From Methylophaga thalassica MP (lineage in GTDB: Bacteria; Pseudomonadota; Gammaproteobacteria; Nitrosococcales; Methylophagaceae), in assembly GCF_000214595.1 (NCBI RefSeq), contig NZ_AFIG01000001.1, positions 1,096,382 through 1,160,381 on the forward strand: DNA of 64,000 bases. The letters are read 5' to 3'. A program made the position numbers and the translations under genes. This document shows, in pieces, positions 16,150 through 25,067 of this stretch. Every line of letters starts with the position of its first letter. The first letter of the stretch is position 1. Below the pieces are notes generated by a model. That model did no database searches. It was not told the origin of the DNA and was given only the letters and a program-made list of their open reading frames with translations.

Positions 16150-17799
16150 ATGGAATTGAACCTAATCCTTAAGAAAAATGATAAACCTAGTTTGAGTCAG
16201 GCCAGCGCATCATCTACCTTGCTAAGGCATATTGCTATTGCTTGTGCATTCGCTATCGGCCTGGCCACCAGTCAGCTCAGTTATGCCATTACTGATCCTG
16301 TGTCGCCACCGGCAGGTGAGAAATTCAGCTATGCCTGGTTAAAAGGCTATGCCAGAGCATTATCTGAAAAAGCCTATATCAGCCACAAGGGCGAGTTACC
16401 CAAAAGCATTAAAGGTATGAGCTGGGATGATTATCAGCAATTACAGTTTAAAAAAGATAAGGCACTTTGGCGAAATGATGATAGTGAGTTTCGTGCGGAG
16501 CTTTTTCATTTAGGTCTGTATTTTGATACGCCAGTACATATCTCAGAGCTAAAAGATGGCAAAACAACGCCGATTGAGTACTCATCTAAAATGTTTGATT
16601 ATGGCAAAACAGGGATTGATGGTAAGACATTACCTGAAGACTTAGGTTACGCCGGATTTAGAATGCAATTTCATACTGACTGGAAACGGGACGTGATTGC
16701 TTTCCTGGGGGCCAGCTACTTCCGTGCCGTGGGTAAAGAAATGCAGTACGGTTTATCTGCACGTGGATTGGCGGTGGATACGGCGATGCCTCGACCTGAA
16801 GAATTTCCGATGTTTACCCATTTCTGGTTGGAGCAGCCAAAGCCGGGCAGTGATATTACCACTGTCTACGCACTTCTGGATTCTGAAAGTGTGACTGGGG
16901 CCTATCGTTTTGATATTCAACCAGGTGACCGACTGAAAGTGAAAGTGGATGCAGCACTGTATCCGCGTAAAGCAATTGAACGTTTAGGTATCGCACCGTT
17001 AACCAGTATGTACATGATCGGTGAGAACGATAAACGCACAGACTGGGACTGGCGACCTGAAATTCATGACTCCGATGGCTTATCAGTTCATATGGGCAAT
17101 GGCGAGTGGATTTGGCGTCCGCTGACAAATCCTCGTAATCTGAGATTTAATGCCTATGCCGACAATAATCCACAAGGATTTGGCCTGATGCAACGTGATC
17201 GCAAATTTGATCACTATCAGGATGATGGGGTGTTTTATGACCGCAGACCCAGTCTCTGGATTGAACCGGAAGGCAATTGGGGGAAAGGTTCAGTACAGTT
17301 AGTTGAGATCCCGACCCTGGATGAAACCTTCGATAATATTGTGGCTTTCTGGAACCCAGACAAACCTGTGAAACCAGGTGAAGAATTACTTTATAGTTAT
17401 AAAATGTATTGGGGTGGTGTGCCACCAGTTGAGCCTGAACGTGCCAAAGTGGTAGATACGTTTACCGGCATTGGTGGCGTAATAGGTCAACACCGTCAGT
17501 ATTACAGTAAACGATTTGTCATCGATTTTGCCGGTGGCAGTTTGCCAATGCTAGCTGATGATGCCCAAGTGAAACCTGTCATTACGACTTCTGCGGGTAA
17601 AGTGGAAATTACCTCAGCTCGGCCTCAGCATGCAATTGATGGATACCGGGCCATGTTTGATGTGGTGCCACCCGATAACAGTACAGATCCGATCAATCTG
17701 CGAGTTTACCTTGAAGCTGGGGGGCAACCTCTAACGGAAACCTGGATTTATCAATGGACTCCGCCACCGCAAAATGAGCGGGATTTACATAATCCTTAA
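16150..17799 (+). CDS. opgD: periplasmic glucan biosynthesis protein, OpgD/MdoD-like
   Basis: About 549 residues: an N-terminal signal segment (LRHIAIACAFAIGLATSQLSYA) and then the MdoG fold. Conserved stretches include FLGASYFRAVGKEMQYGLSA, YALLDSESVTGAYRF, IHDSDGLSVHMGNGEWIWRP, GFGLMQRDR and RPSLWIEPEGNWGKGSVQL. The C-terminal IDGYRAMFDVVPPDNSTDPI resembles E. coli OpgD more than OpgG. These proteins act in the periplasm on osmoregulated glucan backbones. E. coli OpgD uses a twin-arginine signal, but no RR is seen here, so Sec export is likely. No opgH partner is nearby. An ATG at 16114 would add 12 residues; 16150 has a slightly better ribosome site. Confidence 0.88.
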   Translation: MELNLILKKNDKPSLSQASASSTLLRHIAIACAFAIGLATSQLSYAITDPVSPPAGEKFSYAWLKGYARALSEKAYISHKGELPKSIKGMSWDDYQQLQFKKDKALWRNDDSEFRAELFHLGLYFDTPVHISELKDGKTTPIEYSSKMFDYGKTGIDGKTLPEDLGYAGFRMQFHTDWKRDVIAFLGASYFRAVGKEMQYGLSARGLAVDTAMPRPEEFPMFTHFWLEQPKPGSDITTVYALLDSESVTGAYRFDIQPGDRLKVKVDAALYPRKAIERLGIAPLTSMYMIGENDKRTDWDWRPEIHDSDGLSVHMGNGEWIWRPLTNPRNLRFNAYADNNPQGFGLMQRDRKFDHYQDDGVFYDRRPSLWIEPEGNWGKGSVQLVEIPTLDETFDNIVAFWNPDKPVKPGEELLYSYKMYWGGVPPVEPERAKVVDTFTGIGGVIGQHRQYYSKRFVIDFAGGSLPMLADDAQVKPVITTSAGKVEITSARPQHAIDGYRAMFDVVPPDNSTDPINLRVYLEAGGQPLTETWIYQWTPPPQNERDLHNP

Positions 17800-17803
17800 C
17801 AAT

Positions 17804-17835
17804 AAAAAAGCAGATGTTTAACATCTGCTTTTTTT
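17804..17835. terminator. terminator after the glucan gene
   Basis: AAAAAAGCAGATGT (17804-17817) pairs with ACATCTGCTTTTTT (17821-17834) around a three-base loop, with T runs on both strands. It lies between convergent genes and can serve both. Confidence 0.9.
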
Positions 17836-17905
17836 ATGTGTGACATAGTGGGATAGTTATATAAAGGCGGCCAGTATTTGATTGACCTGCTCAGCTATTG
17901 GCCTA

Positions 17906-19594
17906 TTAATTATATTCACCAGCGCGTAATAACGGTAACAGTTCTGTTAGTGGACGTTCAGGTAAATCGATAAAAACATCTTTATCATCAGGCTCATTGT
18001 CCAACATACTTAATAAGCCGTTTAAGCCATGGCAAACGGCATCCGTTCTTACTTTCTGGCTACTGAAGTTATTGATAAAACCACCTATAGCCTGTTTGGG
18101 ATTAGTAATATTGTAGGTATTGTTTTCGTTATAGGTGTTTTGTAATAACCAGCGACTGGTTTTACGCATAGCATCACGATACTGATCACAGTCACCTAAT
18201 TTCTGTTGTTCACAGAAAGGTACCATTTCTCCCATGACTTCATTGATCCAGCCATTACCGCTGGTTGTCATGGCATCGAGGTAGCGACCATGATTATAGG
18301 CATCGTCAGGCTGGTTGATCTGTCGCTCTAATAGTACGTTGCCAATTTGTAAAATAGTTTTTATGTAAACGGGTGTGGGATCAACTTTAGCCAGATCGAT
18401 TAAAGCCATCATTATCCAACTGGATGATATGGAATTAGCCGGACGATATTCATCACCGACCAGTGCGCCATGCAGGCCGACCTCACGAATTAACTGGCTG
18501 GCCACTTGTTTGGCACCCTCTAAATAGCGTTGATCTTTTGTTATGGCATAGAGACGAGAGAGGGCAGATACCACCTGACCGGAATAAAGAATGGACTGTT
18601 TGTTGTTGTAGTTCCACTTATCATCTTCGCATTGAGCAACCGGTGTCACAGTGCCATCATCATGGATCATCTTGAGTAGCCAGTTGCCAGCCGATTGCGC
18701 GGATTGCAGGTATTTCTCTTCATCAGGTGTCATATTGTGGAGCAACAACAGGGTAAAAATCGTTTTAGATGTGGTACCAACAACAATACGACAGGTTTCT
18801 TCATTAGTTTCAGGATCGACACCATAATCGAATCCACCTGCATTGGGGCCTGATGTTAACTGTCTGTCGAGTAGAAACTGTGCCATGCCTTCAAAGTAGG
18901 ATTGCAACTCGATATCTTTCTGGTGTTGATTTAGACGTATTAGTGTATTTAATGTTGTCGCTGAGTAAGTCGTTCGCAGCAGTTTCTCAGATGTATCATG
19001 CTCGGCGTCATAAAACTTGAAAATACCGGAATAGTCATTATTAATGGCACGTAATAAATACGCTTTACTTTGCTTTATTTGATTCTCAATACCTTCTCTA
19101 TCAACATGACGAACGATGACGCGATCACCCTGAACCTCATAAGCGTTGTCTTCATTATTTACCATGGCATAAACGTGATCTGGGTGATAGTCGAAACTCA
19201 CTTTGAAATAATAGTCATTCAGATCGGTTTTAGACGTGATAACCGTATCGGCTAACGATGCTTGTGTGGCTTGCTGCAGTGTTTCTGTCAGTGAGGCTCC
19301 CGATGCATCTCCTTCACCAAACACGTTACCTTCGTGATAACTGACAATGTGAACACGCCAATGCGTTTGCTGATAATGGTTATTCCATTCTTTTTCTAAT
19401 TGAGTGAGTGCTGTTTTGGTTGAATTATCTTCATTTTCCATGGCTATGCTACGCACATAACGAACCACTTCATGCCTGAAGGTTTGATGATCTATCTGTA
19501 ATGCCTCGTTCTCTAACTTTGTTTCTGCGACATCGGCTTGTACCAGAGGCATAAACAAAACAGTCACACATAAGGTGACAATCAATCTCATCAT
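17906..19594 (-). CDS. periplasmic helical-barrel (six-hairpin glycosidase-like) protein
   Basis: About 562 residues with a Sec signal (MMRLIVTLCVTVLFMPLVQA). Residues 20-180 are a mixed domain I do not recognise. From about 190 on there are repeated paired helices of alpha/alpha barrel type: LIRLNQHQKDIELQSYFEGM, ILYSGQVVSALSRLYAITKD followed by QRYLEGAKQVASQLI, and SGNGWINEVMGEMVPF. These resemble six-hairpin glycosidases, epimerases and lyases acting on sugars. No catalytic residues can be assigned. AAGGAG sits six bases before the ATG at 19594. It is convergent with the OpgD-like gene, which hints at a glucan- or polysaccharide-related role, but that is inference. Confidence 0.6.
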   Translation of the reverse strand: MMRLIVTLCVTVLFMPLVQADVAETKLENEALQIDHQTFRHEVVRYVRSIAMENEDNSTKTALTQLEKEWNNHYQQTHWRVHIVSYHEGNVFGEGDASGASLTETLQQATQASLADTVITSKTDLNDYYFKVSFDYHPDHVYAMVNNEDNAYEVQGDRVIVRHVDREGIENQIKQSKAYLLRAINNDYSGIFKFYDAEHDTSEKLLRTTYSATTLNTLIRLNQHQKDIELQSYFEGMAQFLLDRQLTSGPNAGGFDYGVDPETNEETCRIVVGTTSKTIFTLLLLHNMTPDEEKYLQSAQSAGNWLLKMIHDDGTVTPVAQCEDDKWNYNNKQSILYSGQVVSALSRLYAITKDQRYLEGAKQVASQLIREVGLHGALVGDEYRPANSISSSWIMMALIDLAKVDPTPVYIKTILQIGNVLLERQINQPDDAYNHGRYLDAMTTSGNGWINEVMGEMVPFCEQQKLGDCDQYRDAMRKTSRWLLQNTYNENNTYNITNPKQAIGGFINNFSSQKVRTDAVCHGLNGLLSMLDNEPDDKDVFIDLPERPLTELLPLLRAGEYN

Positions 19595-19802
19595 ACATAT
19601 CTCCTTTTGAAACCAAAAAGTAAGAAGGATTGTGTGTTGGAGTGATGAAATACGAAATATATCCATACCAATTAAGAATTATTGAAAATCGCACATTCAG
19701 AAAAAGGGGATGATCGTGTAAGCTTTCTTAAGAATGACCACATTCATTCATGGTTAACACTAAATTAGAGTTGCCATTATTCACATTTGTTATGAGGTAG
19801 GT

Positions 19803-20198
19803 ATGTTGAAAGGCAGTTGTTTGTGTCAGTCTGTTCAGTATGAGATTGATAGTGAACTCGGACCCACGATGATCTGTCATTGCCAAAATTGTCGAAAAGC
19901 CAGTGGCTCTGCTTATGCGATTAATGCGGCTGTAGAGAGCAATAAGTTTCACCTTAATACTGGCGAGAAGGCGATAGCCGAATATGAATCTTCACCGGGT
20001 GTTTTCCGGGTGTTTTGTCAGCACTGTGGTTCACAGCTTTATAGTAAACGTAGCACCATGCCTGAAATTATACGGTTACGTTTAGGCACACTCGATACGG
20101 CGGTCGATATCAAACCACAAGCCCATATCTTTGTGAGTTCAAAAGCATCTTGGCATCAAATTTGTGATGACGTCCCTCAGTTTGCTGAACGCCCATAA
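19803..20198 (+). CDS. GFA/CENP-V family zinc protein
   Basis: A 131-residue protein of the GFA fold. Zinc ligands are visible as GSCLCQSVQY near the start, CHCQNCRKASGS in the middle and FCQHCGSQLYS after it. Family members were named after a glutathione-dependent formaldehyde-activating enzyme, but most have unknown substrates and the name should not be taken as function, even in a methylotroph. GAGGTAGGT precedes the ATG. The stop is directly followed by the ATG of the permease gene, so the two are likely co-expressed. Confidence 0.9.
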   Translation: MLKGSCLCQSVQYEIDSELGPTMICHCQNCRKASGSAYAINAAVESNKFHLNTGEKAIAEYESSPGVFRVFCQHCGSQLYSKRSTMPEIIRLRLGTLDTAVDIKPQAHIFVSSKASWHQICDDVPQFAERP

Positions 20199-21410
20199 AT
20201 GCAGTCTTCAGTAGTTTTGAATACTGTCATTATTGTTATTGCCTCAGCTGTAGCAGCTTATCTGGCTTTTTCTAAACGCTTAAAACAGTCCTCATCATGG
20301 AAAGCAACAGTCACGCCGCTGGCATCCATCATGGGGAGTGGTTTCCTTATTAGCGCACCACTACTGGCAAATACGGTAGGCAACTATGCTGTCTTATGTA
20401 TGGTGGCATTATTGCTTATAGCCTATGCCGTTGGACATGCTATTCGTTTTAATATTCGTCACTTTGAACCGATAGAACATCAGCAGGGAACCGCACAAAA
20501 CGTCGCTTTTTTGTCGAGAATTGTACTGGCTGCCGCCTACTTTATTTCCGTGACTTATTATTTACAGTTGCTTGCTGCTTTTGTATTAAATGCTGTTGGT
20601 GTAAGTGGTGATGTTTATGCCAATATCATTACCACGGCTCTGTTAGTAGCGATTGGCGGTATTGGCATGTGGCGTGGGTTAGACGAGTTGGAGAAAATCG
20701 AAACCTATGCTGTGAGTCTAAATCTGGGAATGATTGTCGGGCTTCTGTTTGCATTATGTGCATACAACATACATTTACTTCTGGGCGGCGAGTGGCGGTT
20801 ACCTGATATGTCCTCAGAGATAAATCTGCATGATTTTCGGGTATTACTGGGCTTATTGATCGTGGTTCAGGGCTTTGAAACTTCACGTTATTTGCAAGAT
20901 GAGCATTCAGCAGATGAAAGAATTCAAACCATGCGTAGGGCTCAAATTATCTCTGCCGTGATTTATGTGATGTTTATCAGTCTGTCGACCGTGCTATTCC
21001 ACTCCGGACTGGATGCCGATGTGACAGCTATCACTAACATCATGCTACCTGTTGCTGTGGTTTTGCCAATATTAATTTCTATTGCTGCTGTGGGTAGTCA
21101 GTTCAGCGCCGCGGTTGCCGATACCTCAGGTGCCGGTGGTTTGGTGCAGGATATTGTGCAGCACAAGCTATCTATTCGATATGTTTATCTGATTATTATG
21201 GTTGTCACCATCATGCTTACCTGGGCAACCAATGTGAATGAAATCATTGCTTATGCTTCTCGTGCGTTTGCATTATTTTATTTTCTGCAAAGTCTGGTGG
21301 CTTCTATTGTTGCGCATCAGCAAAAACAGACCTGGCAAAGTCGTTTTTTTGCGTTGATTTCGATAATGTGTTTTAGCGTATTTGTTTTTGGTATACCTTC
21401 TGGTGGCTAA
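20199..21410 (+). CDS. APC-like multipass membrane transporter, unassigned
   Basis: A 403-residue protein with about eleven hydrophobic helices. The segment TPLASIMGSGFLISAPLLANTVGN near the start resembles the unwound first helix of APC-superfamily (LeuT-fold) transporters, and RVLLGLLIVVQGFETSRYLQ resembles the family's sixth helix. I do not recognise a named subfamily. It starts immediately after the GFA stop codon without a spacer, so translation is probably coupled. Substrate unknown; an amino acid or amine would be typical of the fold. Confidence 0.65.
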   Translation: MQSSVVLNTVIIVIASAVAAYLAFSKRLKQSSSWKATVTPLASIMGSGFLISAPLLANTVGNYAVLCMVALLLIAYAVGHAIRFNIRHFEPIEHQQGTAQNVAFLSRIVLAAAYFISVTYYLQLLAAFVLNAVGVSGDVYANIITTALLVAIGGIGMWRGLDELEKIETYAVSLNLGMIVGLLFALCAYNIHLLLGGEWRLPDMSSEINLHDFRVLLGLLIVVQGFETSRYLQDEHSADERIQTMRRAQIISAVIYVMFISLSTVLFHSGLDADVTAITNIMLPVAVVLPILISIAAVGSQFSAAVADTSGAGGLVQDIVQHKLSIRYVYLIIMVVTIMLTWATNVNEIIAYASRAFALFYFLQSLVASIVAHQQKQTWQSRFFALISIMCFSVFVFGIPSGG

Positions 21411-21461
21411 AAAGAAATGAGTCGTATCGACGTTAAACTCTTATGATGCGAGGAAGAAAAA

Positions 21462-22091
21462 ATGGAAAACATTTGGCTGCAAGCGGTAAAGCGCATACAT
21501 GCTATTGCAGAGACAGGACGTGAATTTAGTCATAACGAATATGATCTTGAACGCTATCAGGATATTTCAACACTAGCTCAGCAACTGTTGGCTTCATTAG
21601 CTAATACACCCTTAACCGCGATTGAAAATTTATTTCGCCCTGATGTCGATGATGGCGGTTACATTACACCAAAAATTGATGTTAGAGGCGTCGTATTCAA
21701 AGATAAACGTGTATTACTGGTGAAAGAAAAGATTGACGGTTTGTGGAGTTTACCCGGTGGTTATGCTGATTTAGGTCTATCGGCAGCTGAGAATACCGAA
21801 AAAGAAGTGTTTGAAGAGGCCGGAATTATTGTCAAAGCGTCACATTTATATGCAGTCAGACATAAAGCTAAAGGTGAATATACACCGGATATCCGTGATT
21901 TTTACAAGCTTTTTTTCTTATGTGAAGCGCTGCCGGAGCAAGAAATAAAAGCTGGGATGGAAACGGATGATGTGGGCTATTTTTCGATTGATGATTTGCC
22001 ACCCTTGTCCAAAGGGAGAGTGATTGCCACTGATATTCATCATGCTTGGGAGTTTGTGTGTAATCCTGCTCGACCTACCTTATTTGATTAG
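21462..22091 (+). CDS. NUDIX hydrolase with N-terminal helical domain
   Basis: A 209-residue protein. Residues 1-60 form a helical domain (WLQAVKRIHAIAETGREFS, then YDLERYQDI) typical of one group of NUDIX enzymes. After it comes a beta strand with KIDVRGVVFKDKRVLLVKEK and the NUDIX helix GGYADLGLSAAENTEKEVFE with EAGI after it. The first glutamate of the classical box is replaced by Leu and the Arg by Lys; the EVFEEAG metal site is intact. Such proteins hydrolyse nucleotide-sugar or ADP-ribose-like diphosphates. GAGGAAG precedes the ATG. Substrate unknown. Confidence 0.88.
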   Translation: MENIWLQAVKRIHAIAETGREFSHNEYDLERYQDISTLAQQLLASLANTPLTAIENLFRPDVDDGGYITPKIDVRGVVFKDKRVLLVKEKIDGLWSLPGGYADLGLSAAENTEKEVFEEAGIIVKASHLYAVRHKAKGEYTPDIRDFYKLFFLCEALPEQEIKAGMETDDVGYFSIDDLPPLSKGRVIATDIHHAWEFVCNPARPTLFD

Positions 22092-22126
22092 ACCAACATT
22101 TATTTTTAATACCCTATGGAGATGAA

Positions 22127-22591
22127 ATGAAATTTATTCAATTTTTTGCTCTGGCATTACTGTTAGCTGCCAGTCAGATAACCCTCGCTGATACGGCATC
22201 AGAAAAAGAAGCGGCTGAACTGATGGAAGCGGTCGGCATGAAGTCAGCATTAGAGCAGTCAATGGAACAGATGCTGGATGTGCAAATTAACAATAACCCA
22301 TCATTGGCGCCATTTCGTTCGGTGATGTTGACGTTTTTCAAAAAGTATATGAGTTATGAAAGCTTAAAGCCTGACATTATTCGAATTTATGCCGACGCGT
22401 TTACCGCACAAGAGTTAAAAGATATCCGTGATTTTTATGGCAGTAAAACAGGGCAAAAAGCGATTAAATTGATGCCTCAGCTGATGCGCCAAGGCGGTGA
22501 AATCGGTGCTAAACGAGTACAAGCTCATATCGGTGAGTTAGAGGCGATGATTAAAGCTGAAGCGGAACGCCTTAAAAAAGAAGCAAAATAA
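22127..22591 (+). CDS. DUF2059 exported protein
   Basis: A 154-residue protein with a signal peptide (FIQFFALALLLAASQITLA) followed by a helical DUF2059 domain. The signature is the run AAELMEAVGMKSALEQSMEQ near the start and FTAQELKDIRDFYGSKTGQK with AIKLMP in the second half. These small periplasmic proteins are widespread in proteobacteria and have no proven function. TGGAG precedes the ATG; a terminator-like hairpin follows the stop. Confidence 0.9.
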   Translation: MKFIQFFALALLLAASQITLADTASEKEAAELMEAVGMKSALEQSMEQMLDVQINNNPSLAPFRSVMLTFFKKYMSYESLKPDIIRIYADAFTAQELKDIRDFYGSKTGQKAIKLMPQLMRQGGEIGAKRVQAHIGELEAMIKAEAERLKKEAK

Positions 22592-22598
22592 GTTTAAT

Positions 22599-22637
22599 AA
22601 TTCAACCCGGTAGCTGCGTATGCTATTGGGTTGAATT
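22599..22637 (+). terminator. terminator-like hairpin after the DUF2059 gene
   Basis: AATTCAACCCGGTAGC (22599-22614) pairs with GCTATTGGGTTGAATT (22622-22637), 16 pairs including a G-T wobble, around a seven-base loop. The following bases are only weakly T-rich (TCATTGTC), so termination is likely but not certain. Confidence 0.65.
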
Positions 22638-22786
22638 TCATTGTCATATCTTTGCATAGTTTTACACGCTCATTAACTCAGCTTTAACTTTATATCAGTA
22701 ATACTCTTTGGCAACGATGAGACGCCTTCCATGCTGACTGTAACTGGCTCATCGTTATCCATTTTTGCCAAGAGGAGTCATTGCTA

Positions 22787-23097
22787 ATGAAAAAGCCGAT
22801 GAGGGTCACATTACAATCTGTGACGAATCAAGAAACAAATATCTATGTTGCCTCACCGCTGTCATTTCATATCGATAGTCAGGATGAGTTATTGATGATG
22901 GCTGAATGCCTGCAAAAGCGGGGAGACTTTACTACAGAGTCTGCGGCGTCATTTGCACTGGGCTTGAAGTTACTCAGTGATGCGATGGCTGAAAACAAAA
23001 ACAAAGCCATATTTTCTGATTTTCAACCATTTTTAAACACTTCATGGATCTGCTCAAACAGTCTTCTCAACAGGAGATGCTAACTCGATATGGCTAA
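22787..23097 (+). pseudogene. DUF3861-like protein, frameshifted near its end
   Basis: The frame from ATG 22787 (ribosome site AGAGGAG) encodes MKKPMRVTLQSVTNQETNIY and continues to ALGLKLLSDAMAENK and IFSDFQPF, matching small DUF3861 proteins. In frame 1 it then ends as LNTSWICSNSLLNRRC at 23083. One extra T in the TTTTT run at 23030-23034 would instead give QPFFKHFMDLLKQSSQQEML and a stop at 23097, the expected kind of C-terminus for the family. So either a one-base deletion, a sequencing error in a homopolymer, or slippage. The core of the domain is intact and it may still work. Function of the family is unknown. Confidence 0.7.
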
Positions 23098-24023
23098 CTC
23101 TTAACGAGTGTCATTTGTTGCCTGTAGCGTAAAAACAGATTGTTTGAAATTAATGCCGTTATCACGATGGCTGCTCCAAGTATTTCTGCATGACTAAATG
23201 AGCGACCATTGATTACCCCAATGGTAAATGCGGTAATAGGGACAAAATTAATAAATAAAACACCATTTACGGGACCGAGTAATTTAATGCCCGCATTCCA
23301 GCTTAAGACGGCAATTAATGCCCCCATAATGACCAAATAAGCGATGGTCCAATGAAGCTCACCAAGTGTTGCCAGGGTGGGTGTATGAATATCATGATTC
23401 ATGGTTAGTACAAACGTGATGATACCGATGGCAATGGCACCCAATACACAGGTAATGGTGGTGTAACGAAGTGGAGACCAGTCTGGGAAGCGTTCTGCTC
23501 CCATCGTATAAGCGACCCAGCAGATAGCACCGCTCAGGAATAACAAATCCCATTCCAACTTACCCCCAGCAAAGGCTTGTTGTGGGTGATCACTGGTTAT
23601 CACTAAAAACACACCAAGAAATGCAGCCATAATTGTCACTAAGGTAAAGGTATGGGGTTTATGGCCTTTTAGAAACCAGCTAAGTAAAACCGTTATCATC
23701 GGCATCATGGCAATAATGACGGCGCCATGTTCTGGTTTAGAGTGTGTGAGTCCGCTAAACGCCAGCAGATTGAATCCTGCAAACCCTAATGTACCGAGAA
23801 AAAGTAATGGTAATAATCTGTTATGAAGCCGAAATGCTTGTTTGCCTTCAACACACCATAAGATGACGACAAAAAGCACAGCAGCAATTCCATAACGAAT
23901 CAGCGTGATGTAGTAGGGATCAATAATCTCTAAAGCAGGCTTAGCTATAGGAAACATTCCACCCCATGAAAGTGTGGCAGCAAGCAGCATCACAATCCCC
24001 CAGCTCATATTTTTTGTATCCAT
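23094..24023 (-). CDS. DMT-family (EamA) transporter
   Basis: A 309-residue protein of ten membrane helices in two five-helix EamA repeats. The first begins LLAATLSWGGMFPIAKPALEIIDP with the following ITLIRYGIAA; the second begins WDLLFLSGAICWVAYTMGAERF. This is the drug/metabolite exporter family of the inner membrane; substrates range from amino acids to metabolites and cannot be predicted. AAGGA lies seven bases before the ATG at 24023. It is divergent from a LysR regulator about 100 bases away, the usual arrangement for a regulator controlling its neighbour. Confidence 0.92.
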   Translation of the reverse strand: MDTKNMSWGIVMLLAATLSWGGMFPIAKPALEIIDPYYITLIRYGIAAVLFVVILWCVEGKQAFRLHNRLLPLLFLGTLGFAGFNLLAFSGLTHSKPEHGAVIIAMMPMITVLLSWFLKGHKPHTFTLVTIMAAFLGVFLVITSDHPQQAFAGGKLEWDLLFLSGAICWVAYTMGAERFPDWSPLRYTTITCVLGAIAIGIITFVLTMNHDIHTPTLATLGELHWTIAYLVIMGALIAVLSWNAGIKLLGPVNGVLFINFVPITAFTIGVINGRSFSHAEILGAAIVITALISNNLFLRYRQQMTLVKS

Positions 24024-24125
24024 CACTCGATCCTTTTTTTACCGTGGTGTTATTGTAACTTTTTCCTATAAATCTATAATTGATGTTTTTAGAAAATTAT
24101 TGTTTCTGAATATTTAGGAATGGTT
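24024..24125. promoter_or_regulatory. shared promoter region of the DMT exporter and lysR genes
   Basis: About 100 bases of AT-rich DNA between divergent starts. LysR proteins usually bind T-N11-A sites in such regions; several matches exist here because of the base composition (for example around TATAAATCTATAATTGATG), so I cannot choose an operator. Confidence 0.5.
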
Positions 24126-25013
24126 ATGCAATCGCTGGATGATATGGTGATCTTTGGCGCTGTAATTGATGCAGGTGGATTTACTGCTGCAGCAAAACAA
24201 CTAGGTATTTCAACACCTGTAGTAAGCAAAAGAATTACAGCATTGGAAAAAGAACTCGGAGCAAGACTGTTATTCCGATCAACACGCCGGTTAAGTTTGA
24301 CTGAAGAAGGCCGTATTTTTTATCACCATTGCCGTAAAGTAATATCGGTAGCTCATGAAGCTGAGGCGGCAGTGACGTATTTAAACGATACACCCCGTGG
24401 TTTATTACGCATTACAGCACCGGTTACCTTTGGATCACATCAGGTGGCTGAAGCGATTCCAGGTTTTCTTGATGAATATCCTGAAGTGTCTGTTGAAATG
24501 GATGTTAGTGACAGAACGGTTGATTTGGCCGATGAAGGTTACGATATTGCTATTCGTTTAACTCGAGAGCCGCCACCACTGTATGTGGCTAAACTCCTTA
24601 GCACAACACATCGCGTTGTTTGTGCATCACCCGCGTATTGGCAGAAGTTTGGCAAACCAAAGGTACCGGCAGATTTGGCAGCGCATCAAGCCATTGTTTA
24701 TACCCCCAATCCGACTTATAACCATTGGATTTTTGAAAAAAACACGGAAATAGAAACGGTTGAGGTCAAAGGGCGGTTTAATGTCAATAACACCGATGCG
24801 ATGTTGGAAGCCGCTATTGGTGGCATGGGGGTCATTATGTTGACGTCCTATACCGTCGATAAAGCTATCGCATCAGGACAGTTAGAAGCGGTGCTGGAAG
24901 AGTATGAAACGCCGGGGGCAAATATCTATGCGATGTATTTGCCCACTATGTATTTATCGAGCAAAGCCCGGGCATTTATTGATTATATGAAAGCATGGTG
25001 TCAGAAAAAATGA
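24126..25013 (+). CDS. LysR-family transcriptional regulator
   Basis: A 295-residue regulator. Residues 1-60 form the winged HTH (DDMVIFGAVIDAGGFTAAAK, then QLGISTPVVSKRITALEKEL and RSTRRLSLTEEG). The rest is a periplasmic-binding-like effector domain, with LLRITAPVTFGSHQVAEAIP and DVSDRTVDLADEGYDIAIRL, the pattern of the CrgA/AaeR-like subgroup. TAGGA lies six bases before ATG 24126, better than the ATG at 24120. It probably controls the divergent DMT exporter and itself. The effector is unknown. Confidence 0.94.
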   Translation: MQSLDDMVIFGAVIDAGGFTAAAKQLGISTPVVSKRITALEKELGARLLFRSTRRLSLTEEGRIFYHHCRKVISVAHEAEAAVTYLNDTPRGLLRITAPVTFGSHQVAEAIPGFLDEYPEVSVEMDVSDRTVDLADEGYDIAIRLTREPPPLYVAKLLSTTHRVVCASPAYWQKFGKPKVPADLAAHQAIVYTPNPTYNHWIFEKNTEIETVEVKGRFNVNNTDAMLEAAIGGMGVIMLTSYTVDKAIASGQLEAVLEEYETPGANIYAMYLPTMYLSSKARAFIDYMKAWCQKK

Positions 25014-25027
25014 GATGGCTGCAGTCA

Positions 25028-25065
25028 GAAAAAACGACATGACATGTTAGCCATGCCGTTTATTT
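25028..25065. terminator. bidirectional terminator between lysR and the antiporter
   Basis: AAACG-A-CATG (25032-25041) can pair with CATG-C-CGTTT (25052-25061), with one mismatch, and a run of six T follows on the minus strand. It separates two convergent genes. Confidence 0.65.
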
Positions 25066-25067
25066 CT

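Noticed and set aside
19803-20198. GFA protein as a formaldehyde detoxification enzyme in a methylotroph
   Set aside because: The GFA family name is historical and most members have other or unknown roles; nothing nearby supports a formaldehyde pathway.
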